Part shown: positions 1 through 7,713 of the stretch, in pieces
How the letters are laid out: every line of letters starts with the position of its first letter
How positions within the stretch are numbered: position 1 is the first letter of the stretch
Source: Chloroflexota bacterium
GTDB lineage: Bacteria; Chloroflexota; Anaerolineae; Anaerolineales; UBA4823
NCBI GenBank assembly: GCA_029265355.1
Contig: JAJUJL010000012.1
Location: forward strand, 62,001 to 126,000
Reading direction: 5' to 3'
Length of the DNA: 64,000 nt
Notes under the pieces: generated by a model
Told to the model about the DNA's origin: nothing
Database searches by the model: none
What the model saw: the letters and a program-made list of their open reading frames with translations, nothing else
Program-made: the position numbers and the translations under genes

Positions 1-684
1 CAACTGGCTTTCATCAATGGATTGGGAATCGATTGCTGCAGTGATGTCCACGTATTCGCTGAGCGAGCCATCGTCTTCCACCACGCGCACGTAGGGTATT
101 TCCTGCTCCTCAGGGTCTGTGGGCAGGTAATAAACCTTGTTTTCGATGTGCCAGTGAATGCCGCGTCCCAGGCCTTCGCGCTTGCTACCGCCGCCGGTTT
201 TGAGCACCAGGAAAGTGCTGATGGGTGTGTTGCTGCGATCATTGGCATAACTGCGGATTTCACGCAGGCTATCATCAGAGAATTTTTGCGGCGAATGGCA
301 CAGCTCACAAGTTTCACGCGCCGGGCGCAGGTCGCCTGCCCGGATGGGGAATTCATAGTCCTTGAAAGCCAGGGAGATAATGTGCTTGGCATCGCCCGCT
401 TTGCGGGTGATGCGGGTGGCGATAAAACCCTTCCCGATGTGGCAATCCACGCAATCGATGCGGGCGTGGGGGGAAGTCAGGTAAGCGGTATATTCCGGCG
501 GCATGGTATGGCAGGTTTCGCCGCAAAAGGGAGGAGAGTTGGTGTATTCCCAGGCATAAGCGCTGCCCGTCAGCACCACCAGGGTCAAGATGCCCATGAC
601 CACGTAAGGCATGACGCGCACCCAGCGTGACGCGCCTGCGGGGGGGAAGAAGAAATTTTTCAGCCAGCGGGCGATTTTTTTCAC
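1..684 (-). CDS. NapC/NirT-type membrane multihaem cytochrome c (C-terminus off window)
   Basis: Reading the minus strand from a GTG at 684 gives 228 codons open to the window edge. Residues about 24-44 form one membrane anchor, followed by CGETCH (54-59), CVDCH (78-82) and CELCH (126-130) haem-binding motifs. This is the plan of NapC/NirT/NrfH quinol-oxidising cytochromes, which pass electrons from menaquinol to periplasmic or exterior partners. The start is chosen because GGAGAG lies 6 nt upstream. The gene diverges from a sensor kinase gene. The electron acceptor partner would lie left of the window and is not visible. A four- or five-haem count is expected for the family, but only three motifs are seen here. 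Confidence 0.85.
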   Translation of the reverse strand, partial: MKKIARWLKNFFFPPAGASRWVRVMPYVVMGILTLVVLTGSAYAWEYTNSPPFCGETCHTMPPEYTAYLTSPHARIDCVDCHIGKGFIATRITRKAGDAKHIISLAFKDYEFPIRAGDLRPARETCELCHSPQKFSDDSLREIRSYANDRSNTPISTFLVLKTGGGSKREGLGRGIHWHIENKVYYLPTDPEEQEIPYVRVVEDDGSLSEYVDITAAIDSQSIDESQL

Positions 685-847
685 GAACCACTCTCCAATG
701 GAGGCGCTGCGATAACAAATGATTACATAAAAAAATCATGGCGACGGAGCAGCTTGCAGGAGAGCATATTCGTCGCTATACTACTATATGTTGGGTTATT
801 TACCCGACGGCTAACAGCCTATCAGATGAGATGATTTTACCTTAATT

Positions 848-882
848 GGTGATTAATGAACGTTTAAATAACGTAAATCACC
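848..882. promoter_or_regulatory. Dyad in the cytochrome/kinase divergent region
   Basis: The arms GGTGATT (848-854) and AATCACC (876-882) are perfect inverted repeats, with an inner ACGTT/AACGT pair between them. The dyad ends 12 nt before the GTG of the kinase gene and lies in the 210-bp AT-rich space between divergent genes. It could be a regulator binding site or an RNA hairpin. No known consensus was matched. Confidence 0.4.
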
Positions 883-894
883 CCAAAAAAAGAA

Positions 895-2406
895 GTGCTT
901 GAAACATTCGATTTACGCACGGTAATCATATTTTTTATATATGGCCTGGCTTTCTTCAGCATGGGCCTGGCAATGATGCTGGAGTCGCGCCGGACACCGC
1001 TTCTGGCAGAGGCGCGTGTGCTGCGCCCTTTGGCTTTTTTCGGCTTTGTCCACGGTATGCATGAGTGGCTAGAGATGTACCTGCATATTCGCCAATGGTT
1101 TAAACTGCCGATTCTGCCCATGACGCCCTGGCTGAGATTAACCCTGCTGGTGATTTCTTTCTCGGCCTTGATTTTCTTTGGCATGCAGACATTCCTGCCT
1201 TCCAGCGATCGATTTTTCAAGCGCCATGCTGCTCTCAGCGCGGCCTTCTTGCTTCTCTATGCCTTCATTGCTGTGCTGGTTGGTATCAGCCACCAGCACC
1301 AACTGACCCTACAGTTGGAAGAAGCAGACGCCCTCGCCCGTTATATGTTAGCCGTTCCAGGAGCTGGCCTGGCAGCCTTTGCTCTCTTCCGCCAGGCGTC
1401 GCAAACGACGATCCAACGCGAACGCTTCCGCCTGGTACAAAACTTACACCTGGCAGCTTTGTGCTTCGGACTGTACGCATGCACGCAGCTTGTTGTGACG
1501 CGCTCGGATTTGTTTCCGGCCAATTTCATCAACCAGGCTGCGTTTATCCGCTGGACGGGCATACCCATCCAGATGGTGCGAGCTTTGCTGGCGATCTTCA
1601 TCACAATCAGCATGATTCGCGCCAGCCAGGTAGTGGAAGACGAGCGTCGCTGGCAATTCGAGACCGATCACCGCCAGCGCCTGGAAGCGATGCAGCAGGC
1701 GCAAAGGGACCTGGAAGAAAAAGAAGCCATGCGCCGTGAACTGCTGCAGCGCACGGTGATGGCTCAAGAAGATGAGCGCGCCCGCGTGGCGCGTGAGCTA
1801 CACGATGAAACAGCCCAGTTTCTCACTGCGCTGACCTTGAATCTGGTGGCTTTGCAGAAAAAGATTGCACATGACACCGAGGCCGGCAAAATCCTGGAGC
1901 AGATCAATGCCCTGAGCCGGGATATGTCCCAAGGTATTCACCGCCTGGTGCGCGATCTGCGCCCAGCCCAACTCGACAGCCTGGGCCTGGTCGCTGCTCT
2001 GCAATACCTGGCGGATGACGCCTCGCGGCAGGCAGGTTTGAAGGTGGACTTGCAGATCCAGGGTCACCGCCGGCGGTTGGATCCGGTGATCGAAACCGTC
2101 TTTTTCCGCATCGCCCAAGAAGCGCTGACGAACATTTCTCGTCATGCTCAGACATCTAATGCCTGGGTCTATTTGACCTTCGAACAACAGCAGGTGATCC
2201 TGAAGGTCGTTGACCAGGGAGTTGGCTTCGAGCCGCATAACGTGGGCTCCAAATCTCGTTGGGGTCTGGCGGGCATTGCAGAACGGGCTACTGCCGTCGG
2301 CGGTCGTTTTCAGTTGGAATCTGCTTTGGGACGCGGCACGGTTGTCGAGGTCATTATCCCAACACCGGATACATCTCAAGGAAACCAGCCAGAGGATGGA
2401 TCATGA
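895..2406 (+). CDS. Membrane sensor histidine kinase, NarL/HisKA_3 family
   Basis: The 503-residue protein has an N-terminal half with about seven hydrophobic segments (residues 8-243) and an odd FVHGMHEWLEM stretch near residue 52. A coiled-coil linker (about 245-290) follows, then a HisKA_3 box ARVARELHDET with the phospho-His near residue 303, an N box QEALTNISRHAQ and a G-rich ATP lid WGLAGIAERA. It should autophosphorylate and pass phosphate to the response regulator that overlaps its stop codon by 4 nt. GTG at 895 is used as start; ATG at 961 is possible but would remove the first membrane segment. The stimulus is unknown. Divergence from a NapC-type cytochrome suggests a respiratory or redox role (inference). 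Confidence 0.9.
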   Translation: MLETFDLRTVIIFFIYGLAFFSMGLAMMLESRRTPLLAEARVLRPLAFFGFVHGMHEWLEMYLHIRQWFKLPILPMTPWLRLTLLVISFSALIFFGMQTFLPSSDRFFKRHAALSAAFLLLYAFIAVLVGISHQHQLTLQLEEADALARYMLAVPGAGLAAFALFRQASQTTIQRERFRLVQNLHLAALCFGLYACTQLVVTRSDLFPANFINQAAFIRWTGIPIQMVRALLAIFITISMIRASQVVEDERRWQFETDHRQRLEAMQQAQRDLEEKEAMRRELLQRTVMAQEDERARVARELHDETAQFLTALTLNLVALQKKIAHDTEAGKILEQINALSRDMSQGIHRLVRDLRPAQLDSLGLVAALQYLADDASRQAGLKVDLQIQGHRRRLDPVIETVFFRIAQEALTNISRHAQTSNAWVYLTFEQQQVILKVVDQGVGFEPHNVGSKSRWGLAGIAERATAVGGRFQLESALGRGTVVEVIIPTPDTSQGNQPEDGS

Positions 2407-3086
2407 AGGACATTCGACTGATTTTAGTAGATGATCATGAGATTGTACGCACCGGGCTCAAAGCGTATTTCAGCGCACAACCCGGGTTTATCGTAGTGGC
2501 AGATGTTCCCAATGGCGCACAGGCCATTGAGCAGATTGAAAGGACGAATCCAGACTTGGTGGTGATGGACATCAGTATGCCCGATATGGATGGTCTCGAA
2601 GCCACCCGGTTGATCAAGGCGCGCTATCCTGAGGTGCAGGTGCTGGCTTTGACGGTGCACGATGACAAGCAACACTTGTTCGAAATGTTGGCAGCCGGAG
2701 CATCTGGCTACCTGACCAAGCAAGCTGCCGCAGAGGAGCTGGTCGCCGCGGTGCGGGTTGTGGCCAACGGACAGGTTTATTTGCAGCCAGCCCTGGCGCG
2801 TTGGCTGCTGGACGATTACCGCCGCCTGTTATCCGATGTCCCTGAAAGCCGCGCTTCTCAAACCACAGAGAGAGGAAAAGACCTGGACATCTTGAGCAAG
2901 CGCGAACGCCAGGTTTTAGAACTGGTAGCGGGAGGAATGACTAATCCACAAATTGGCAGACAGCTTGGCATCAGCCCCAAAACGGTAGCCCGTCACCGCG
3001 AGCGCATCATGAGCAAGCTGGACATGCACTCCGCCGCGGATTTGGTCAAATTCGCGATTCGCACGGGCCTGATCGATGCGCGCTGA
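2403..3086 (+). CDS. LuxR/NarL-family response regulator
   Basis: The 227-residue protein begins at the ATG overlapping the kinase stop (ATGA). The receiver domain has the acidic pair D10-D11, phosphoacceptor D56 (MDISMPDMDG) and Lys in the LTKQ segment. The C-terminal HTH reads LSKRERQVLELVAGGMTNPQIGRQLGISPKTV, typical of GerE/LuxR DNA-binding domains, here quoted by its conserved parts SKRERQVL and NPQIGRQLGIS. It is the obvious output partner of the preceding kinase and probably acts as a phosphorylation-dependent transcription factor. Confidence 0.92.
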   Translation: MKDIRLILVDDHEIVRTGLKAYFSAQPGFIVVADVPNGAQAIEQIERTNPDLVVMDISMPDMDGLEATRLIKARYPEVQVLALTVHDDKQHLFEMLAAGASGYLTKQAAAEELVAAVRVVANGQVYLQPALARWLLDDYRRLLSDVPESRASQTTERGKDLDILSKRERQVLELVAGGMTNPQIGRQLGISPKTVARHRERIMSKLDMHSAADLVKFAIRTGLIDAR

Positions 3087-3249
3087 GGCTCTAATCGGTT
3101 TTTTTCGTTTATCTCAGACATCATTAATCTATATGTGCCAGAATCTAAGTTAGACTCTAAGCCTGTTTCTGACTGTGTGCAGGGCGCTGGTTACGCTCAT
3201 AAAAATGCACAGCGAAATAGCTACCCTACGGAGGATAACTTTCACCGAC

Positions 3250-3765
3250 ATGGAAAACACGCTGAACACGACATCAACGGTTCGCTCTGCGGGGCGAACA
3301 AAATTCATTGTCGGCGGCTTATTGATCGTGGCTGCTGTCATCTACCTGATCGTTTCTTCCACCCAGGCCAATGCGCAATATTTCCTGACTGTTGATGAGC
3401 TACAAGCCAAGGGCAGCAGCGTCTCCGGGCGCGATCTGCGCATTTCTGGCGCAGTGATTGGCGATTCGATCCAGTATGACGCCTCTACCCTGACGCTGAC
3501 CTTCACGGTGGCGCATGTTCCTGGCGACAACAAAGAGATCGAAGCTCAGGGCGGCCTTGCACAAGTGCTCCACGAAGCAGTCACGGATCCCACCCGAAAT
3601 CGCTTGCAAGTGGTCTACAATGGCGTGATGCCCGACCTGCTACGCAATGAAGCGCAGGCGATTATGACAGGACGCATTGGCGAGGATGGCCGCTTCTACG
3701 CCGATGAGCTGCTGCTCAAGTGCCCCACGAAATACGAAGAAGCCGTTCCAGAACAAAGCGGTTAG
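3250..3765 (+). CDS. ccmE: Cytochrome c maturation haem chaperone CcmE, CxxxY type
   Basis: The 171-residue protein has one N-terminal membrane anchor (about 18-37) and an OB-fold domain with the family pattern VxYNGVMPDLLR and GRIGEDGRFYADELLLKC. CcmE holds haem covalently outside the membrane before handing it to CcmF. In the classical proteins the haem ligand is His in an HxxxY motif. Here the site reads C158-P-T-K-Y162, the CxxxY variant known from archaea and some sulphate reducers. GGAGG lies 15 nt upstream of the chosen ATG, a long spacing, so the start is not certain. The gene opens the ccm locus. Confidence 0.88.
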   Translation: MENTLNTTSTVRSAGRTKFIVGGLLIVAAVIYLIVSSTQANAQYFLTVDELQAKGSSVSGRDLRISGAVIGDSIQYDASTLTLTFTVAHVPGDNKEIEAQGGLAQVLHEAVTDPTRNRLQVVYNGVMPDLLRNEAQAIMTGRIGEDGRFYADELLLKCPTKYEEAVPEQSG

Positions 3766-3800
3766 TCGCTTGCTGCTCACCCGCTTGGACTTCTTTGGCA

Positions 3801-3828
3801 GGAACGCTTGCCTCACGGCAGGCGTTCC
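3801..3828 (+). terminator. Hairpin between ccmE and ccmF
   Basis: GGAACGCTTGCC (3801-3812) pairs with GGCAGGCGTTCC (3817-3828) with one mismatch and a 4-nt loop. Only a short TT follows, so it may be a weak terminator, a processing site or an mRNA-stability element between ccmE and ccmF. Confidence 0.5.
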
Positions 3829-3910
3829 TTAAGTGCTGATGATTGAGACCTGACGTCACTATTCCCCCTCGCCCTGCAATTTCCTTACTGATGGTGCCTG
3901 AATACGGAGA

Positions 3911-5971
3911 ATGTCTATGATTGCAAACCTTGGTTATGGCTCTCTGGTGATCACCTTCCTGCTATCATTGTACGGCGTTTTCGCTGCGGTTTATGGCGCG
4001 CGCCGGAATGCGCCTGCCTGGGTGGACAGTGCGCGCAACGCCATGTTGTTGACCTTTCCGCTGCTGACCTTGTCGGCCTTGAGCATTATCTACCTGCTGG
4101 TGAATGGCAACTACGAAGTGGAGTATGTCGCCTCGGTAACCAGCAACAGCATGCCGATGTATCTCAAGGTGACCGCCCTGTGGGGCGGGCAGGCAGGTTC
4201 GCTGGTGTTTTGGACCTGGCTGATGGCAGCCTTTGCCTCTGCGGTTACCTTGCGCAAATGGGATCGCGACCGCGAGTTCTTGCCCTGGGTCATCGTGGTA
4301 GCATTGATTACCCTGGCCTTTTTCCTGTTGATGATCATTTTCTTTGAGAATCCCTTCGAACGCATCTGGCGACTGCCTTTTGGTCAACCCGTTAAGGCCA
4401 TGTTTCCGCCAGCCGGAGCCGAGCTGCTCATCCAGCCAGATGGTCGCGGGCTGAACCCGCTGCTGCGTCACCCGGGGATGATCATTCACCCGCCGATGCT
4501 TTACCTGGGTTTCGTCTCTTTCGTGATCCCGTACGCTTTCGCCATCGCTGCTCTGGTCACCGGGCGCACCGACGATCGCTGGATCCGCCTCACCCGTCGT
4601 TGGACGCTGGTGGCCTGGCTTTTCCTCTCGCTTGGACTGGTGCTGGGTGGACGTTGGGCTTACGATGTGCTCGGCTGGGGTGGGTATTGGGGCTGGGATC
4701 CGGTGGAGATTGCCGCCTTCATGCCCTGGCTCACCGGGACTGCCTTCCTTCATTCCGTGATGATCCAGGAAAAGCGCGGCATGCTCAAGCACTGGAATAT
4801 GGTGCTGGTTATCCTGACTTATGACCTGGTGATCTTTGGCACTTTCTTGACTCGCTCGGGTGTGCTTTCTTCGGTGCATGCTTTTGCTCAGAGCGCCATC
4901 GGCCCGCTGTTCTTCGTCTTTATCGGTCTGACGTTGATCGCTTCGGTGGCTTTACTGCTCTACCGCTGGTCTGAGCTAAAGGCCGAAGCCGAGATGACCT
5001 CGCTGTTCTCGCGAGAAGCGCTCTTCCTTTTGAATAACCTGCTCTTCCTGGGCATCCTGGTGGTGTGTTTTTGGGGAGTGATCTTCCCCTTAATTTCTGA
5101 GCTGGTCACCGGGCAAAAAGTGACCGTGGGTCCGCCTTTCTATGAGCGCGCCACAGGCCCGCAGTTTGCTGCTCTATTGCTGTTGATGGGTGTGGCGCCC
5201 CTGGCTGCCTGGCGGCACTCGACCGCCAAGACGCTGGGACGCGCCATCTGGCGCCCTGCGCTTTTCTCTTTGCTCGTTCTGGCAGCCGTGATCGTCAGCG
5301 GTGTGACCAATTGGGCCGCCCTGTTGGGATTCTGGCTGTCGGCTTTCGTGGCTTCGGTAACTCTGTACGAATTCTGGCGCGGCGCGCTGGCCCGCCATCG
5401 CACGTCTGGCGAATCGTTGCCGCTGGCGCTGTGGCGCTTGATGGGGCGCAACCGCCGTCGCTACGGTGGTTACATCATTCACCTGGGTGTGGTGCTGATG
5501 GCGATTGGTGTTATTGGCATCGAGCTTTTTCAGACCGAAACCCAGGGCACGATTGCCCAGGGTGAGCGCCTGACACTCGGCCGTTTTGCAATCCAGTTCG
5601 ATGAGCTGGCTAATTTCGACACCCCAGATGGTCGCAACGTGGCGCGCGCCGTGGTCAGCGTTTACAAGGATGGCGAAAAAGTCCGTGAGCTGTACCCACG
5701 CCGGGATTACTATTACGAGTCGCAACAGCCCATGACTATCCCTGGCGTGCGCAGCACCTGGGAGGATGATTTCTACGTTCTGCTGGTGGATTGGCAGCCG
5801 GTTTCGGCCTCTGGGGCGACCTTTAAGGTGTATCATAACCCGTTGGTAAACTGGTTATGGTTGGGCAGTATCATTTTCATCTTGGGTACAATGGTAGCTG
5901 CCTGGCCGGATAAAGACCCCGAAACTGAGGCCAGAATGGTGCGCCGCACGCTGGTCGCCGCCAGGGCATAG
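3911..5971 (+). CDS. ccmF: Haem lyase subunit CcmF
   Basis: The 686-residue polytopic protein has about 14 hydrophobic segments. It carries LWGGQAGSLVFW near residue 95 and the haem-handling WWD-type signature WGGYWGWDPVEIAAF near residue 255. CcmF receives haem from CcmE and, with CcmH, attaches it to CxxCH cysteines of apocytochromes outside the membrane. Its length is usual for the family. ATG at 3911 follows GGAGA. It is the second gene of the maturation locus and is followed 31 nt later by ccmH. Confidence 0.95.
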   Translation: MSMIANLGYGSLVITFLLSLYGVFAAVYGARRNAPAWVDSARNAMLLTFPLLTLSALSIIYLLVNGNYEVEYVASVTSNSMPMYLKVTALWGGQAGSLVFWTWLMAAFASAVTLRKWDRDREFLPWVIVVALITLAFFLLMIIFFENPFERIWRLPFGQPVKAMFPPAGAELLIQPDGRGLNPLLRHPGMIIHPPMLYLGFVSFVIPYAFAIAALVTGRTDDRWIRLTRRWTLVAWLFLSLGLVLGGRWAYDVLGWGGYWGWDPVEIAAFMPWLTGTAFLHSVMIQEKRGMLKHWNMVLVILTYDLVIFGTFLTRSGVLSSVHAFAQSAIGPLFFVFIGLTLIASVALLLYRWSELKAEAEMTSLFSREALFLLNNLLFLGILVVCFWGVIFPLISELVTGQKVTVGPPFYERATGPQFAALLLLMGVAPLAAWRHSTAKTLGRAIWRPALFSLLVLAAVIVSGVTNWAALLGFWLSAFVASVTLYEFWRGALARHRTSGESLPLALWRLMGRNRRRYGGYIIHLGVVLMAIGVIGIELFQTETQGTIAQGERLTLGRFAIQFDELANFDTPDGRNVARAVVSVYKDGEKVRELYPRRDYYYESQQPMTIPGVRSTWEDDFYVLLVDWQPVSASGATFKVYHNPLVNWLWLGSIIFILGTMVAAWPDKDPETEARMVRRTLVAARA

Positions 5972-6002
5972 GATTTGGGCAATGCAACCGAGGAGAGTAG
6001 GA

Positions 6003-6488
6003 ATGAAGAAATTTTTATTGATCGGTTTGCTGACCTGTTTACTGGCTGGCTTGTCCACCGGCCTGGCTTTGGCACAGGATCCTCAGCCAGGCCTGCCGTC
6101 CGATGACCAGGTGAACGCCATCGCCAAGCAGCTTTATTGCCCGGTCTGTGAGAACATTCCTCTGGATGTGTGCGGCACGCAAGCCTGCGCCCAATGGCGC
6201 GAGCTGATCCGCGAAAAGCTGAGCCAGGGTTGGAGCGAGGCGCAGATCAAGCAATATTTTGTCGATCAATACGGCGATCGGGTGCTGGCTACGCCGCCAG
6301 CGCGCGGTCTGAACTGGCTGGTCTATGTCGTTCCACCGCTTGCCATACTGCTGGGAGCTTTCATGCTGTACCGCGCCTTCCGCGCCTGGAAGCAGCCTGC
6401 ACTGCCATTGGCGGAGAGCAACAGCAGCCTCCAGTCTCCGGCGGATGAGTACGTGCGCCGCCTGGAAGAAGAACTGCGCAATCGCTGA
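6003..6488 (+). CDS. ccmH: Cytochrome c biogenesis protein CcmH
   Basis: The 161-residue protein has a signal sequence (1-24), then the redox motif YCPVCEN and the conserved helix segment CAQWRELIREKLSQGWSEAQI followed by QYGDRVLA, all diagnostic for CcmH/CycL; these are quoted in pieces from residues about 40-95. A membrane segment follows at about 105-125. It keeps apocytochrome cysteines reduced for haem ligation with CcmF. ATG at 6003 is preferred over the in-frame ATG at 5982 because GGAGAG lies 7-12 nt before it. The family usually shows RCxxCQ, so CPVCEN is a variant. Confidence 0.9.
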   Translation: MKKFLLIGLLTCLLAGLSTGLALAQDPQPGLPSDDQVNAIAKQLYCPVCENIPLDVCGTQACAQWRELIREKLSQGWSEAQIKQYFVDQYGDRVLATPPARGLNWLVYVVPPLAILLGAFMLYRAFRAWKQPALPLAESNSSLQSPADEYVRRLEEELRNR

Positions 6489-6519
6489 GATTTTACAGAC
6501 TGGGAGCAAATTTGCAAAC

Positions 6520-7089
6520 ATGACAAACTTGCCTGAGACAACAATTATCGAAACATCGAAACCTCAACCACTGAGCTGGGGGCGGATGTTGGTGTGGTTG
6601 GGCGTGCTGGCGCTGCTGGCATTGCTGGCATTGGGTGTGCGGCGCGCCCAGCAAGGCCCGGTCCAGGAAGGGGATCGAGTTCCAAATTTCACGTTGACTA
6701 CCTTTGAGGGTGAAACGGTCAATCTCACCGATTTGCAGGGCAAGGTGGTGGTATTGAATTTTTGGGCTTCCTGGTGCACTCCCTGCGAGCAGGAGGCGGC
6801 TGACCTGGAAGCAGCCTGGCGCGAATACCAGCCAGGCGGAGAAGTGGTCTTCCTGGGGGTGGATTACGTGGACACCGAGCCGGAGGCGATGGCTTACTTG
6901 AAGAAATTCGACATTACCTATCCCAATGGCCCCGACCTCGGCACACGCATCTCACAGGCTTTCCGCATTCGCGGCGTCCCGGAAACATACATCATCGACC
7001 GGGAAAACGTGCTCCGCTATACGAAGATTGGGCCTTTCGACTCGAAGGCTGAAATCATTGCCATCATCGAACCGCTGCTCAATGAGTAA
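6520..7089 (+). CDS. Membrane-anchored thiol-disulfide oxidoreductase (ResA/CcmG-like)
   Basis: The 189-residue protein has an anchor at about 22-41 and a TlpA-like thioredoxin domain with the active site W85-C-T-P-C89 and the cis-Pro segment RGVPETYIID. Proteins of this family reduce CcmH or apocytochrome cysteines on the outer face of the membrane. The start is ATG 6520, 9 nt after GGGAGC; a longer open frame upstream overlaps ccmH in another frame and is not used. Position in the operon supports the CcmG role. Confidence 0.9.
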   Translation: MTNLPETTIIETSKPQPLSWGRMLVWLGVLALLALLALGVRRAQQGPVQEGDRVPNFTLTTFEGETVNLTDLQGKVVVLNFWASWCTPCEQEAADLEAAWREYQPGGEVVFLGVDYVDTEPEAMAYLKKFDITYPNGPDLGTRISQAFRIRGVPETYIIDRENVLRYTKIGPFDSKAEIIAIIEPLLNE

Positions 7090-7126
7090 CCGGCGGTGGG
7101 ATAATTACGAACGCGGTGGATAAAAG

Positions 7127-7672
7127 ATGGATATCGGTTCGATATTTCTGATACTCGGCCTGCTGGTTTTGGTGGGCTTGTTCGTAGCGCGACCTTTGAT
7201 CGAACGCAGCGCAGTGGCTGTGAGCCAGCAAGAGCACGAATTGTCTGCTCTGATGGCAGAGCGTGACCAGGTATTGAACGCTTTGCAAGAGCTGGATTTT
7301 GACTTCAAACTGGGCAAAATCCCCGAAGATGAGTATCCGGCGCAACGCGCTGCCTTATTGCAGCACGGCGCTGAGGTCCTGCGCAAGCTGGATGCATACC
7401 AGCCCGCGCCGCTCAGCGAGGCTGCTGAAGATCGCCTGGAGCAGGCGATTGCCCGGCGGAGGGCAGATGCTGCGGCGATGCCGCGCAACGGCGCCGGTTC
7501 TCGCTTAAAAGTGAGTGCGGTGGCAGCCGCGCAGGAGGACGATCTGGAGGCTTTGATCGCCACTCGCCGCCGTGAGCGCACCGAAAAGGCGGCTGGCTTC
7601 TGCTCACAGTGCGGCGCTCCGCTGCAGCAGTCTGATCATTTCTGTCCCAAATGCGGCTCAAAACAAAAGTAA
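7127..7672 (+). CDS. Membrane protein with C-terminal zinc ribbon, CcmI-like helical region
   Basis: The 181-residue protein has one N-terminal membrane segment (about 5-22), a helical region with LDFDFKLGKIPEDEYPAQRA near residues 55-75, and a C-terminal zinc ribbon with CSQC (about 160) and CPKC (about 175). The position in the ccm operon and the helix-rich middle suggest a CcmI-like apocytochrome-handling or assembly role, but this is inference. The PEDxY helical motif recurs at the C-terminus of the next protein. Confidence 0.75.
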   Translation: MDIGSIFLILGLLVLVGLFVARPLIERSAVAVSQQEHELSALMAERDQVLNALQELDFDFKLGKIPEDEYPAQRAALLQHGAEVLRKLDAYQPAPLSEAAEDRLEQAIARRRADAAAMPRNGAGSRLKVSAVAAAQEDDLEALIATRRRERTEKAAGFCSQCGAPLQQSDHFCPKCGSKQK

Positions 7673-7713
7673 GCGGCTGCCAATAGAAAGACTCTCAAAG
7701 AAAATTTCTCCCA

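Noticed and set aside
353-739. Arg/Pro-rich open frame over the cytochrome gene
   Set aside because: It is a different frame of the NapC-type gene, with biased Arg/His content and no family pattern.
3965-4879. Long minus-strand open frame opposite ccmF
   Set aside because: It is antisense to a strongly conserved gene and rich in His/Gln/Gly, as expected from the complementary codons of ccmF.
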